Shown piece by piece: positions 8,337 through 18,248 of a stretch of DNA of 64,000 nucleotides. A model generated the notes under the pieces. That model worked only from the letters and a program-made list of their open reading frames with translations. It was not told the origin of the DNA and did no database searches. Source of the DNA: Oceanimonas doudoroffii (GTDB taxonomy: Bacteria > Pseudomonadota > Gammaproteobacteria > Enterobacterales > Aeromonadaceae); assembly GCF_002242685.1 (NCBI RefSeq), contig NZ_NBIM01000001.1, positions 1,984,001 to 2,048,000 of the forward strand, given 5' to 3'. The stretch's first letter is position 1. Every line of letters starts with the position of its first letter. Position numbers and translations under genes: made by a program.

Positions 8337-10850
8337 ATGATGAAACAGACACTGATTGTCATCGGTAACGGCATGGTAGGGCATCACCTGCTGCAACAGC
8401 TGGTCGAGCAGAATGCCGGGGAACAGTACCAGATCACGGTATTCGGCGCCGAGCCACACCCCGCCTACGACAGGGTGCACCTGTCCGAGGTCTTTGGCGG
8501 CAAGGAGCCCGCTGAACTGCTGATGGCCGGTCCCGAGTGGTATGGCGACAACGGCATCGAACTACGCCTGAACGAGGCGGTCACCGCCATCGACCGGCAT
8601 GCCCGCACCCTGACCACTACCACCGGTGCCGTGCTGGCCTACGACCGCCTGGTGCTGGCCACCGGATCCACCCCCTTTGTGCCCCCCATTCCCGGCCGGG
8701 AGCGGGAGCGCTGCTTTGTTTACCGCACCCTGGAGGATCTGGCCGCCATTCGGGACGCCTGCCAGGGGGCCCGTACCGGCGTGGTGATCGGCGGCGGCCT
8801 GCTCGGCCTGGAAGCCGCCAATGCCCTGCGCCTGCTCGGCCTGGAAACCCATGTGGTGGAATTCGCCCCCCGGTTGATGCCGGTGCAGCTGGACGAACGG
8901 GGCGGCGAACTGCTCAAGGAGAAAATCGAGCGGCTGGGGCTAACGGTGCATACCAGCAAGGCCACCCAGTGCATTATCGACGGTGAAGGCGCCAGCCACC
9001 GGCTCAAGTTCGACGATGGCGAGCAACTGGAAGCCGATGTGCTGGTGTTCAGCGCCGGCATTCGGCCCCAGGACAGCCTGGGTCGCGAGGCCGGCCTGGT
9101 GCTGGGCGAACGGGGCGGCATTTGCATCAACGACGGCTGCCAAACCTCGGATGCGAATATCTATGCCATCGGTGAATGTGCCCTGTGGCAGGGCAAGCTG
9201 TTTGGCCTGGTGGCCCCGGGCTACCAGATGGCCCGCACCGTGGCCGCCGGGTTGTTGGGCGGTGATGCCCGTTTTCAGGGCGCCGACATGAGCACCAAGC
9301 TCAAGCTGTTGGGGGTGGACGTGGGCGCCATCGGTGATGCCCATGGCCAGACCCCGGGCAGCCAGGAGGTGCTGTTGCTGGACCGCAGCAAGGATCTGTA
9401 TAAAAAGCTGGTACTGAACGAGGCCGGCGATCACCTGCTGGGGGCCGTGCTGGTGGGCGATAACGGTGACTACGACAGCCTGCTGCAGACCTACCTCAAC
9501 GACCTGCCGCTGCCGGCCCATCCCCTGGCCCTGCTGGTGCCGGAAGACGCCGCCGGTGGCGCTCCCAAGGCGGCCCTGCCGGCCAGCGCCACCGTCTGCT
9601 CCTGCCACAATGTAAGCAAGGGCGCCATTATGGCGGCGGTGCAGGACGGCGCCTGCGACCTGGCGGCGGTCAAGGCCTGTACCAAGGCCGGCACCGGCTG
9701 CGGCGGCTGTGCCGGGCTGCTCACCCAGGTGGTGAACCAAACCCTGGAGGAGCAGGGCATCAGCGCCGACAAGGGGCTGTGCGAGCACTTTGGCTACAGC
9801 CGCCAGGAACTGTTCCACCTGATCAAGGTCGGCAACATCAGGCAGTTCGACGAGCTGCTGCACCGGCATGGCAGCGGCCTGGGCTGCGATATCTGCAAAC
9901 CGGCGGCGGCCTCCATTTTTGCTTCCCTGTGGAACGAACACGTGCTGTCGCCCGAGCACCAGCCGCTGCAGGACACCAACGACACCTTTCTCGCCAATAT
10001 GCAAAAGAACGGCACCTATTCGGTGGTGCCACGAGTACCGGGCGGCGAGATCACGCCGGATCAACTGATCGTGCTGGGCCGGGTGGCCAAACGCCACGAC
10101 CTCTACACCAAGGTGACCGGCGGCCAGCGTATCGACCTGTTCGGCGCCCGCCTGGAACAACTGCCGCTGATCTGGCAGGAGCTTATCGACGCCGGCTTTG
10201 AAACCGGCCACGCCTATGGCAAGTCGCTGCGCACCGTCAAGTCCTGCGTCGGCTCCAGCTGGTGCCGCTATGGCGTGCAGGACTCCCTGGATCTGGCGGT
10301 GGCCCTGGAGCACAGATACAAGGGCCTGCGCTCGCCTCACAAGCTGAAATTCGCAGTGTCCGGCTGCACTCGGGAATGCGCCGAGGCCCAGAGCAAGGAC
10401 GTGGGCGTGATCGCCACCGACAAGGGCTGGAACCTCTATTTCGCCGGCAACGGCGGCATGCGCCCACGCCACGCCGATCTGTTCGCCACCGATCTGGATA
10501 CCGACACCCTGATCCGCTATATCGACCGGCTGCTGATGTTTTACGTGGCCACCGCCGACCGGCTGCAGCGCACCTCGGTATGGATGGAGAACCTGGAAGG
10601 CGGCCTGGACTACCTGCGCCAGGTCATTATCGACGACTCCCTGCGCCTCGCCGACGAGCTGGAGGGGCGCATGGCCCATGTGATCGCCAGCTATCGGTGT
10701 GAATGGAAAGCCACCCTGGAAGATCCGGAAAAACTCAAGCGGTTCAGAAGCTTCGTCAACACCGACGACACCGACCACAGCATTGTCTTTGAGCGCAGGC
10801 GCGGCCAGATCCGCCCGGCCGATTCCATTGATATCAAGGAGGTATCATGA
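8337..10850 (+). CDS. nirB: NADH-dependent nitrite reductase, large subunit
   Basis: An 838-residue cytoplasmic enzyme that reduces nitrite to ammonium with NADH. Domains in order are: an FAD/NAD(P)-binding pyridine nucleotide oxidoreductase (IGNGMVG near residue 10, then GGGLLGLEAA); a BFD-type [2Fe-2S] segment (about 420-460, with CSC and GTGCGGC); and the nitrite/sulfite reductase part with siroheme/[4Fe-4S] ligands CVGSSWC (about 636-642) and CTREC (about 675). AAGG lies six bases before the ATG at 8337. A second ATG at 8340 is equally possible. An in-frame ATG at 8238 is rejected because it falls in the promoter. It overlaps nirD by four bases. Confidence 0.96.
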   Translation: MMKQTLIVIGNGMVGHHLLQQLVEQNAGEQYQITVFGAEPHPAYDRVHLSEVFGGKEPAELLMAGPEWYGDNGIELRLNEAVTAIDRHARTLTTTTGAVLAYDRLVLATGSTPFVPPIPGRERERCFVYRTLEDLAAIRDACQGARTGVVIGGGLLGLEAANALRLLGLETHVVEFAPRLMPVQLDERGGELLKEKIERLGLTVHTSKATQCIIDGEGASHRLKFDDGEQLEADVLVFSAGIRPQDSLGREAGLVLGERGGICINDGCQTSDANIYAIGECALWQGKLFGLVAPGYQMARTVAAGLLGGDARFQGADMSTKLKLLGVDVGAIGDAHGQTPGSQEVLLLDRSKDLYKKLVLNEAGDHLLGAVLVGDNGDYDSLLQTYLNDLPLPAHPLALLVPEDAAGGAPKAALPASATVCSCHNVSKGAIMAAVQDGACDLAAVKACTKAGTGCGGCAGLLTQVVNQTLEEQGISADKGLCEHFGYSRQELFHLIKVGNIRQFDELLHRHGSGLGCDICKPAAASIFASLWNEHVLSPEHQPLQDTNDTFLANMQKNGTYSVVPRVPGGEITPDQLIVLGRVAKRHDLYTKVTGGQRIDLFGARLEQLPLIWQELIDAGFETGHAYGKSLRTVKSCVGSSWCRYGVQDSLDLAVALEHRYKGLRSPHKLKFAVSGCTRECAEAQSKDVGVIATDKGWNLYFAGNGGMRPRHADLFATDLDTDTLIRYIDRLLMFYVATADRLQRTSVWMENLEGGLDYLRQVIIDDSLRLADELEGRMAHVIASYRCEWKATLEDPEKLKRFRSFVNTDDTDHSIVFERRRGQIRPADSIDIKEVS

Positions 10851-11182
10851 GTCTTGTTCGTCTTTGCCACGTCGGCGACATTCCCGAGCACAGCGGCGTG
10901 GCCGCCCTGGTGGCGGGCCGGCAACTGGCCCTGTTCAACCTGCCCGGACTCGGCTTTTTCGCCCTCGACAACTGGGATCCCATCGGCCGTGCCCAGGTGC
11001 TGGCCCGGGGCATAGTGGGCGACCTCAAGGGCGAGCCCTGCGTGGCCTCGCCCCTGTACAAGCATCATTATTCGCTGAAAGACGGCCGCTGCCTGGAACA
11101 GGAGGGGGTCAGGGTGCGGGTATGGCCGCTGATCACCCAGCAGGATCAGCTGTGGCTGGAGGCAGCCAGCCTGAAGGAATAA
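10847..11182 (+). CDS. nirD: Nitrite reductase, small subunit
   Basis: A 111-residue Rieske-fold subunit of the NADH nitrite reductase. The ATG overlaps the nirB stop (ATGA) and is preceded by AAGGAGGTATC, so the two subunits are translated together. The sequence contains GLGFFALDNWDP and SPLYKHHYSLKDGRCL, typical of NirD. The Cys/His cluster ligands of true Rieske proteins are not conserved, as is usual in this family. It closes the nitrate block and is followed by a terminator. Confidence 0.93.
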   Translation: MSLVRLCHVGDIPEHSGVAALVAGRQLALFNLPGLGFFALDNWDPIGRAQVLARGIVGDLKGEPCVASPLYKHHYSLKDGRCLEQEGVRVRVWPLITQQDQLWLEAASLKE

Positions 11183-11186
11183 ACAG

Positions 11187-11209
11187 CGGGGCCGACAGGC
11201 CCCGTTTTT
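11187..11209. terminator. Terminator after nirBD
   Basis: CGGGGCC-GACA-GGCCCCG is followed by TTTTT, just after the nirD stop and before the convergent hldE stop. On the plus strand it is a standard rho-independent terminator. It could also help end hldE transcription, though the A-tract on the other side is weak. Confidence 0.85.
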
Positions 11210-11222
11210 GTGCCAACGCCCC

Positions 11223-12647
<1,425 letters not shown>

Positions 12648-12776
12648 AGGTTCCGACTCTTTGACACATGGAAAGGCAGAATAATATCACAGCCTGAACG
12701 GCTTGAGTGCGCACGGGTGGTCATTGCCGCCGGAGTTATTTAGAATCCGGCCATTCACCTTAACTGGCGTCGTTCC

Positions 12777-13703
12777 ATGCAAGACCACCGGCTTCCCCCT
12801 TTTCGCGCAGCCCTGCTGCACCCGCGCTTCTGGCCCGCCTGGCTGGGGCTGAGTGTGCTCTGGCTGCTGGTGACCCTGCTGCCCTGGCGCGCCCAGATGG
12901 CACTGGGTCGGGGGCTGGGGCGACTGTCGATGACGGTGCTCAAGTCCCGGGTGAAGGTGGCGCGGCGCAACCTGGAGCTGGCCTTGCCGGAACGTGAAAA
13001 AGCCGAGCGCGAGCGGTTGCTCAAGGCCAATTTTGAAAACGTGGGCTGCGCCATTTTTGAAACCGGCATGGCCTGGTTCTGGCCCCACTGGCGCATGCGT
13101 GCCCTGACCACCATGGACGGCACCGAGCACGTGGATGCCGCGGTGGAAAAAGGCAAAGGCATGCTGTTGCTGTCGGCGCACTTTCTCACCCTGGAACTCA
13201 ACGCCCGCCAGTTTGGCCTGTACCGCCCCGGCGTGGGCGTGTATCGCCCCAACACCCATGCAGTGCTGGAATACGCCCAGGTACACGGCCGCTGCCGGTC
13301 CAACAAGTATCTGGTAGACCGGCTCGACATCAAGGGCATGCTCAAGGCGCTGCGCGCCGGCGATGCGCTCTGGTATGCGCCGGACCACGACTATGGCCGC
13401 CATGCCAGCGTATTTGTGCCCTTTTTCGCGGTAGACAAGGCCGCCACCATCACCGGCACCGCCACCCTGGCGCGGGTGAAAAACACCGTTACCCTGCCCT
13501 GCTTTACCCTGCGAGAGAAACACGGTTACCGACTGGTGATTCAGGCGCCGCTGGAGAGCTTCCCGGTGGGCGACGACGAGACCGACGCCATTACCGGCAA
13601 CCGAGTGATTGAAGCCGCCATTCGCCGCGCCCCCGAGCAGTACATGTGGCTGCACCGCCGGTTCAAGACGCGGCCCGAAAGAGGCATGCCGTCGCGGTAT
13701 TGA
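12777..13703 (+). CDS. lpxL: Lipid A lauroyl-type acyltransferase (LpxL/HtrB family)
   Basis: A 308-residue inner membrane enzyme of the LpxL/LpxM/LpxP family, adding a secondary acyl chain to Kdo2-lipid IVA. One N-terminal membrane span (about residues 19-38) is followed by the cytosolic acyltransferase domain. The H-x4-E catalytic motif is visible as HFLTLE (about 137-142), followed by the family segment VGVYRPNTHAVLEY and a later YAPDHDYG. Family length is typical. The ATG at 12777 lacks a clear ribosome site. The choice among LpxL, LpxP and LpxM is not certain from sequence alone. It is divergent from hldE. Confidence 0.85.
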   Translation: MQDHRLPPFRAALLHPRFWPAWLGLSVLWLLVTLLPWRAQMALGRGLGRLSMTVLKSRVKVARRNLELALPEREKAERERLLKANFENVGCAIFETGMAWFWPHWRMRALTTMDGTEHVDAAVEKGKGMLLLSAHFLTLELNARQFGLYRPGVGVYRPNTHAVLEYAQVHGRCRSNKYLVDRLDIKGMLKALRAGDALWYAPDHDYGRHASVFVPFFAVDKAATITGTATLARVKNTVTLPCFTLREKHGYRLVIQAPLESFPVGDDETDAITGNRVIEAAIRRAPEQYMWLHRRFKTRPERGMPSRY

Positions 13704-13721
13704 TGCCACAAGGCGTTATCT

Positions 13722-13773
13722 GTGAGGGGTGGAGCACTGCAGGCGGTGTTTTCCCTCCCCCTTCACACCTCAC
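13722..13773. repeat. Inverted repeat GTGAGGGGTG / CACACCTCAC
   Basis: GTGAGGGGTG at 13722-13731 pairs with CACACCTCAC at 13764-13773 (nine of ten bases). The right arm covers the last codons and stop of glnE. It lies between the convergent lpxL and glnE genes. The same core, GTGAGGGGTGAGG, forms a longer inverted repeat at 30340-30410, also over a gene end. It may be a small dispersed repeat or a terminator. Confidence 0.5.
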
Positions 13774-16636
13774 TGCCTTTCAGCCATTTATTCCAGCTTG
13801 CCACCACCCACTCCCGCTCCTGGGTGAGCTCGGTATCGGCAACTCGACCGGGTTGATCCGACAGGCTGAGGCGATGGCCCCGGTCGCGAATGGCGCAGTA
13901 GGCCCGGCGCAGGCGCAGGGACTCGTCTTCGTCAAGCAGCCCCACCTCCACCGCGGTTTCCAGAATGCGCATATTGTCGGACCAGCGAGTAAGCCCGGCA
14001 TGCTGCTCACTGTAGGCCAGGACCAGATACTGGGTCAGAAACTCGATGTCGGCCAGGCCACCCACCGATTGCTTGAGGTGAAACTCTCCCGGGCCGGCCT
14101 TGATCAGGTGGGCGCGCATTTTTTCTCGCATGGCCACCACCTCGCCGGCCAGCTCGGCATGATGGCGGGGTTTGGCCAGCATGCCGGCGCGAATGCGCGC
14201 GAACTCTTCGGCCAGGGCTGGCTCGCCCACTATCATGCGACTGCGCACCAGGGCCTGGTGTTCCCAGGTCCAGGCATCCTTCTCGAGGTAATGGCCGTAG
14301 GCGTCGAGGGGGGTCACCATCAGCCCGGCGTTGCCGCTGGGGCGCAGGCGCATGTCCAGCTCATAGAGCACACCACTGGCGGTGCGGGTGCTGAACAGGT
14401 GAATAATGCGCTGGGCCAGCCGCAGGTAGAACTGACGGCTGTCCAGGGGCTTGTCGCCGTTGGTCTGGCCGCCCATGCCGCTTTGATGCACAAACACCAG
14501 ATCCAGATCCGAACTGTAGGCCAGCTCGATGCCACCCAGCTTGCCGTAGGCCACCACGCCAAAGCCCTTGTCACCACTGTCGGCTAGCTGGGCCGGCACG
14601 CCGTGACGGGCGCTGATCTGAGTCCAGGCCTGATTAACCACCTCTTCCACGATGGCTTCCGCCAGCCAAGTGAGGTGATCGCTCACTTTCATCAATGGCA
14701 GTGCACCGGCGATGTCGGCGGCGGCAATGCGCAGCAACTGAATCTGCTTGAACTGACGCAGGGCCTCCATCTGCTGCTCAACGTCCTCTTCCGGCACCCG
14801 CAACAGGAACTGGCGCAGCTCGTCCTTGTAAGCGTCCAGTGGAATGGGGTTATACAACACCTGAGGCACCAGCAGCTCGTCCAGCAGAATGGGAAAGCGC
14901 GCCAGCTGCTCGGCCACCAGTGAACTGGCCTCGCACAGTCGTATCAGCTGGGTCAGGGCCCCGGCGTTTTCCACCAGCAGCTGCAGGTAGGCGGTACGGG
15001 TGGCAATTTGCAGCAGCAGCTTCTGCAATCGGGCAAACAAAATGCCGGGGGTATCGGACTGGCTGACCCGCTCCAGCAGCACCGGCATCAGTTTTTCCAG
15101 CGCCTGCCGCCCCTGAGGGCCCATGGCCCGGCGCGGGCATTCGTCCTTGAAGGCATTCAGGGCGCCGGCCAGCCGTGCCGCCTTGTCGCCGGCCATGCCC
15201 TGCTCTGCCAGCAAGGCCGCCAGCTCACCCTCTTCTTCCCAATCGGTCTGCCAGATATCCGACCAGATCTGGGCCACACTCTCGTCTTCCGCCTCGGTGC
15301 TGTCGCCGATAAGCAGCTCAAACTGGCGGTGTACGCCGCTCATGGCGGCCTGCAGGGTAACCAGAAAGGCGTTCCAGTCGTCATGGCCGGTAAGCCAGGC
15401 CAGCCGGGTCTGGTTGAGCTCGTCCTGGGGCAACGTCTGGGTCTGCTGATCTGCAAAGGCTTGCAGGTAGTTCTCCACCTTGCGCAAAAAACGGTAACTG
15501 GCGTGCAGCTGCTCGGTCACCTCCGGTTCAAGCGCTCCCGACTCGCAGGCCGCCGCCAGCGCCTCGGGCAGATGGCGCACCTGCAGCGCCGGCTCCCGGC
15601 CGCCACGGATCAGCTGAAACACCTGGGCGATAAACTCCACCTCACGAATGCCGCCGGCACCCAGCTTGATGTTGTCTCTCAGGCCCTTGCGGCGCACCTC
15701 GGCGGCGATCATGGCCTTCATCTGACGCAGGGAGTCGATCACCCCGAAGTCGATATAGCGGCGAAACACAAAGGGCTTGAGCATGGCGCGCAACTCGGCG
15801 GTGTATTCGCCCTCGTCGTTGAGAATGCGCGCCTTGACCATGGCGTAGCGCTCCCAGGTGCGGCCATGATGCTGGTAATAGTCTTCCATGGCGGTAAAGC
15901 TCACCGCCAGCGGCCCCGACTCGCCAAAGGGCCGCAGGCGCATGTCCACCCGGTATACCTGGCCGTCTATGGTGGTCTGGTTAAGGGCATTGACCAGCTT
16001 CTGCCCCAGGCGAATAAAAAACTGCTGGTTGGCCAGCTCCCGCCGTCCGCCCCTGGTCACACCGTTGTGGGGAAAGGTGAAGATCAGATCGATATCGGAA
16101 GAAAAGTTGAGCTCGCCGCCGCCCAGCTTGCCCATCCCAAGAATCAGCAGGGGCACCGCATTGCCCTCGGCGTCGGTGGGCGTGCCCAGCTCGGCGCACT
16201 GGCGCCGGTACAGCCAGCGGTAACTTTCCACAATCAGGGCATCGGCCAGGGCCGAAATATGCACAAAACTTTCTTCCACCTCGGCCCCCAGCAGCATCTC
16301 CCGCCAGGCGATCAACAACAGCTCCCGCCGCCGAAACTGGCGCAGCAGCCGCATCATGGTAGCCTCGTCACTCACCTCTCCCAGCATGGCAGCCAGCTCG
16401 GGCCGATAGCGACCGGCCCGGTCGCCGTTGAACAGATCCCGCTCATCCTCCAGCTCCAGCGCCAGCTCGGGCTGACGGCACAGGCTGTCGGCGGCGAAGT
16501 CACTGCAGGCAAACAGCCGTTTCAGCCGCTCGATGCGCTCGGCATCGAGCCGGGGCAAAACCTCGGCAGCGCGCTCTTCAAAATGGGACCAGTGCTTGTC
16601 GGCCTGAGCGGCGAGCAGGGCGGGCAATGCAGACAT
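13763..16636 (-). CDS. glnE: Bifunctional glutamine synthetase adenylyltransferase / deadenylase
   Basis: A 957-residue cytoplasmic enzyme that adenylylates glutamine synthetase when nitrogen is plentiful and removes AMP when it is scarce. It has two nucleotidyltransferase domains. The N-terminal one carries GMGKLGGGELNFSSDIDL (about 168-185) and the C-terminal one AYGKLGGIELAYSSDLDL (about 690-707), with helical GlnE/PII-responsive regions between. The ATG at 16636 has AGGA seven bases upstream and is preferred over a TTG two codons earlier. It stands alone on the minus strand, convergent with the lpxL-type gene. It links to the nitrate block functionally, not as an operon. Confidence 0.96.
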   Translation of the reverse strand: MSALPALLAAQADKHWSHFEERAAEVLPRLDAERIERLKRLFACSDFAADSLCRQPELALELEDERDLFNGDRAGRYRPELAAMLGEVSDEATMMRLLRQFRRRELLLIAWREMLLGAEVEESFVHISALADALIVESYRWLYRRQCAELGTPTDAEGNAVPLLILGMGKLGGGELNFSSDIDLIFTFPHNGVTRGGRRELANQQFFIRLGQKLVNALNQTTIDGQVYRVDMRLRPFGESGPLAVSFTAMEDYYQHHGRTWERYAMVKARILNDEGEYTAELRAMLKPFVFRRYIDFGVIDSLRQMKAMIAAEVRRKGLRDNIKLGAGGIREVEFIAQVFQLIRGGREPALQVRHLPEALAAACESGALEPEVTEQLHASYRFLRKVENYLQAFADQQTQTLPQDELNQTRLAWLTGHDDWNAFLVTLQAAMSGVHRQFELLIGDSTEAEDESVAQIWSDIWQTDWEEEGELAALLAEQGMAGDKAARLAGALNAFKDECPRRAMGPQGRQALEKLMPVLLERVSQSDTPGILFARLQKLLLQIATRTAYLQLLVENAGALTQLIRLCEASSLVAEQLARFPILLDELLVPQVLYNPIPLDAYKDELRQFLLRVPEEDVEQQMEALRQFKQIQLLRIAAADIAGALPLMKVSDHLTWLAEAIVEEVVNQAWTQISARHGVPAQLADSGDKGFGVVAYGKLGGIELAYSSDLDLVFVHQSGMGGQTNGDKPLDSRQFYLRLAQRIIHLFSTRTASGVLYELDMRLRPSGNAGLMVTPLDAYGHYLEKDAWTWEHQALVRSRMIVGEPALAEEFARIRAGMLAKPRHHAELAGEVVAMREKMRAHLIKAGPGEFHLKQSVGGLADIEFLTQYLVLAYSEQHAGLTRWSDNMRILETAVEVGLLDEDESLRLRRAYCAIRDRGHRLSLSDQPGRVADTELTQEREWVVASWNKWLKGSEV

Positions 16637-16792
16637 GGGCAATTCCTTCTGTATCGGCGATAGGGCTCAGACTACCACCCTTGCCGGCACGGCACAGCGG
16701 GCCGAGCGCAAATTATCACGCACCACGCCGCACTTGCGAAGGCAAGGCCGGCTGAATTAGTCTTTAGCCGACTTATTATGTCAGGATACTTC

Positions 16793-17206
16793 ATGGAACT
16801 ATCAGTTATCGGCCGTCACCTGGAGCAGCTGGGTGAGGCTTCGACCACCGGTTTTGCCTTTCAGTGCTACCCCATTCCCGGCGAAGTGGAAGTACTGCGG
16901 GTCACGGTGGAAGGGCGGGAAGAGCTGCCCCTGTTTATTTCCGTGTCTGACGATCAGATTTTGTGCATAAGCTACCTGTGGGACGAGAGTCAGGTCAATC
17001 CGGCACGGCGCCAGGCCATGCTGGAAGCCATGCTCGACATGAACATTCCCATGCCGCTGTCGGCCTTTGCCCGGCTCGACGACTGGTATGTGGTGTTTGG
17101 CGCCCTGTCGCTCAACTCGGCCCTGACCGACATCGAACACGAGCTGGCGGTGCTGAGCGACAACTGTCTGGAAGTGATCGAAGACATGGCGGAATTTTTG
17201 TTGTGA
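16793..17206 (+). CDS. yjfI: DUF2170 family protein, YjfI-like
   Basis: A 137-residue cytoplasmic protein with the DUF2170 pattern: a strand-rich middle (PLFISVSDDQILCISYLWDE) and an acidic end (ELAVLSDNCLEVIEDMAEFL). In E. coli yjfI precedes yjfJ, a PspA homologue, and the same pair occurs here with an 11-bp gap. AGGA six bases before the ATG at 16793 favours this start over an ATG 15 bases upstream. The molecular function is unknown; a role in envelope stress with the PspA-like partner is inferred from linkage. Confidence 0.8.
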   Translation: MELSVIGRHLEQLGEASTTGFAFQCYPIPGEVEVLRVTVEGREELPLFISVSDDQILCISYLWDESQVNPARRQAMLEAMLDMNIPMPLSAFARLDDWYVVFGALSLNSALTDIEHELAVLSDNCLEVIEDMAEFLL

Positions 17207-17216
17207 GGGCGCCACG

Positions 17217-17843
17217 ATGAGCGTATTGGGTCAGGTACTGCGCAGCCTGCAGGATGCCAAGGACGGCGGCCTGGATTCGGAACGGGTATGTGTGCAGCTG
17301 GTGCAGGACTGCCGCCATGCGGAGCAGCACATGACGGGGCTGGCGCGCCAGTGCGAACAACTGAGGACGGTGCTGGCCACCACCACCGACCGACGGCAGC
17401 GGCTGGGCGAGCGCCAGGCCGGGCTGGAGCAGGCCGTGCTGGCGGCGCTGGACGGCGATGACCAACAGGCCCACACCCTGGCCGAGACACTGGCGGAGCT
17501 GGAAAACGAGCAGGAAGGGCTGGCGGCGCAACAAGCCCATGACGAAAAGCGTCTGGCCCATTACCGCCGTCGCTGGCACGAGGCAGAACGCCACTATCAC
17601 GATCTTTGCCGGCAGCTGGCCATGGCCAACACCACCCGCTGTGTGCGCCAGACCATGGCCGCCATTCGCGAGCATCCGGCGGTCACCCTGGTCAACGCCA
17701 AACAGGCACTGGCCGATATTCGCGCCCGTGAGCGGCAGCAACACACCGATGATGAACTCGCCCCCGCCGGCGGCGAGCCTCGCCGCCACAGTGCCGACGA
17801 GGTGCTGGCCCGGCTGCGGCAACAACGGAATACTCGCCCATGA
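17217..17843 (+). CDS. yjfJ: PspA/IM30 family protein, YjfJ-like
   Basis: A 208-residue, mostly helical protein. A PspA-like start (SVLGQVLRSLQDAK) is followed by long coiled-coil stretches through about residue 150 (repeated QL/AEL/LEN heptads) and an Arg-rich tail with EVLARLRQQRN. PspA proteins bind and stabilise membranes and can regulate stress genes. The order yjfI then yjfJ matches the family neighbourhood. The stop overlaps the start of the next gene (ATGA), so the three genes are one operon. Confidence 0.75.
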   Translation: MSVLGQVLRSLQDAKDGGLDSERVCVQLVQDCRHAEQHMTGLARQCEQLRTVLATTTDRRQRLGERQAGLEQAVLAALDGDDQQAHTLAETLAELENEQEGLAAQQAHDEKRLAHYRRRWHEAERHYHDLCRQLAMANTTRCVRQTMAAIREHPAVTLVNAKQALADIRARERQQHTDDELAPAGGEPRRHSADEVLARLRQQRNTRP

Positions 17844-18178
17844 ATCAACGCAAGCTGCCCGATAAATGGCAGAGCTCGGTGCGCGCCGCCCGGGCGGTGC
17901 AGGTAGCCTTTGACATGGATGAACAACTGCAATACCGCATTCGCCGCGAGGCCCTGGACAACGGCCTCAGCCCCTCGGATCAGATCCGTCATATTCTGAG
18001 CCTGCCCACCTCGGCCAAGCCCAAGCGCCCCCGGCTGACGGTTTCCCTCAGCCCGGACGATTACGTACGTCTGGCCCAGCGTTACGGCCTGGAGCCGGAA
18101 CAGCAACTGGAGATCAAGCACAGGGTGATGGACGAGCTGCTGGAATACAGCAAAACCAAGGCCCCTTCAAAGGGCTGA
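17840..18178 (+). CDS. Small protein with two ribbon-helix-helix-like segments
   Basis: A 112-residue basic protein that I do not recognise as a named family. It shows an internal duplication. A segment VQVAFDMDEQLQYRIRREAL plus helices is followed by a segment LTVSLSPDDYVRLAQRYGL plus helices. Each half has the strand-helix-helix rhythm of RHH DNA-binding folds or of short PspA-partner proteins. The ATG overlaps the yjfJ stop by four bases, so it should work with the PspA-like protein. A regulator or adaptor role is an inference. The gene ends just before a strong hairpin. Confidence 0.6.
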   Translation: MNQRKLPDKWQSSVRAARAVQVAFDMDEQLQYRIRREALDNGLSPSDQIRHILSLPTSAKPKRPRLTVSLSPDDYVRLAQRYGLEPEQQLEIKHRVMDELLEYSKTKAPSKG

Positions 18179-18200
18179 AGGCAGGAAGACAAATCCAGTT

Positions 18201-18232
18201 GCAAGTTGCCCGAGTGTATTCGGGCAACTTGC
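18201..18232. terminator. Strong hairpin between convergent operons
   Basis: GCAAGTTGCCCGA and TCGGGCAACTTGC form a perfect 13-bp stem around a 6-base loop. It lies between the last gene of the yjfIJ operon and the 3' end of ygiF. No long U-tract follows on either strand, so termination efficiency is uncertain, but the position and stability fit a shared terminator. Confidence 0.6.
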
Positions 18233-18248
18233 TTTCGGCCTGAAAAAA

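Noticed and set aside
8940..10778. A 612-residue open frame on the minus strand over nirB
   Set aside because: It is the shadow of a GC-rich gene. The plus-strand protein has clear NirB domains; the antisense product is low-complexity and rich in Gly, His and Gln.
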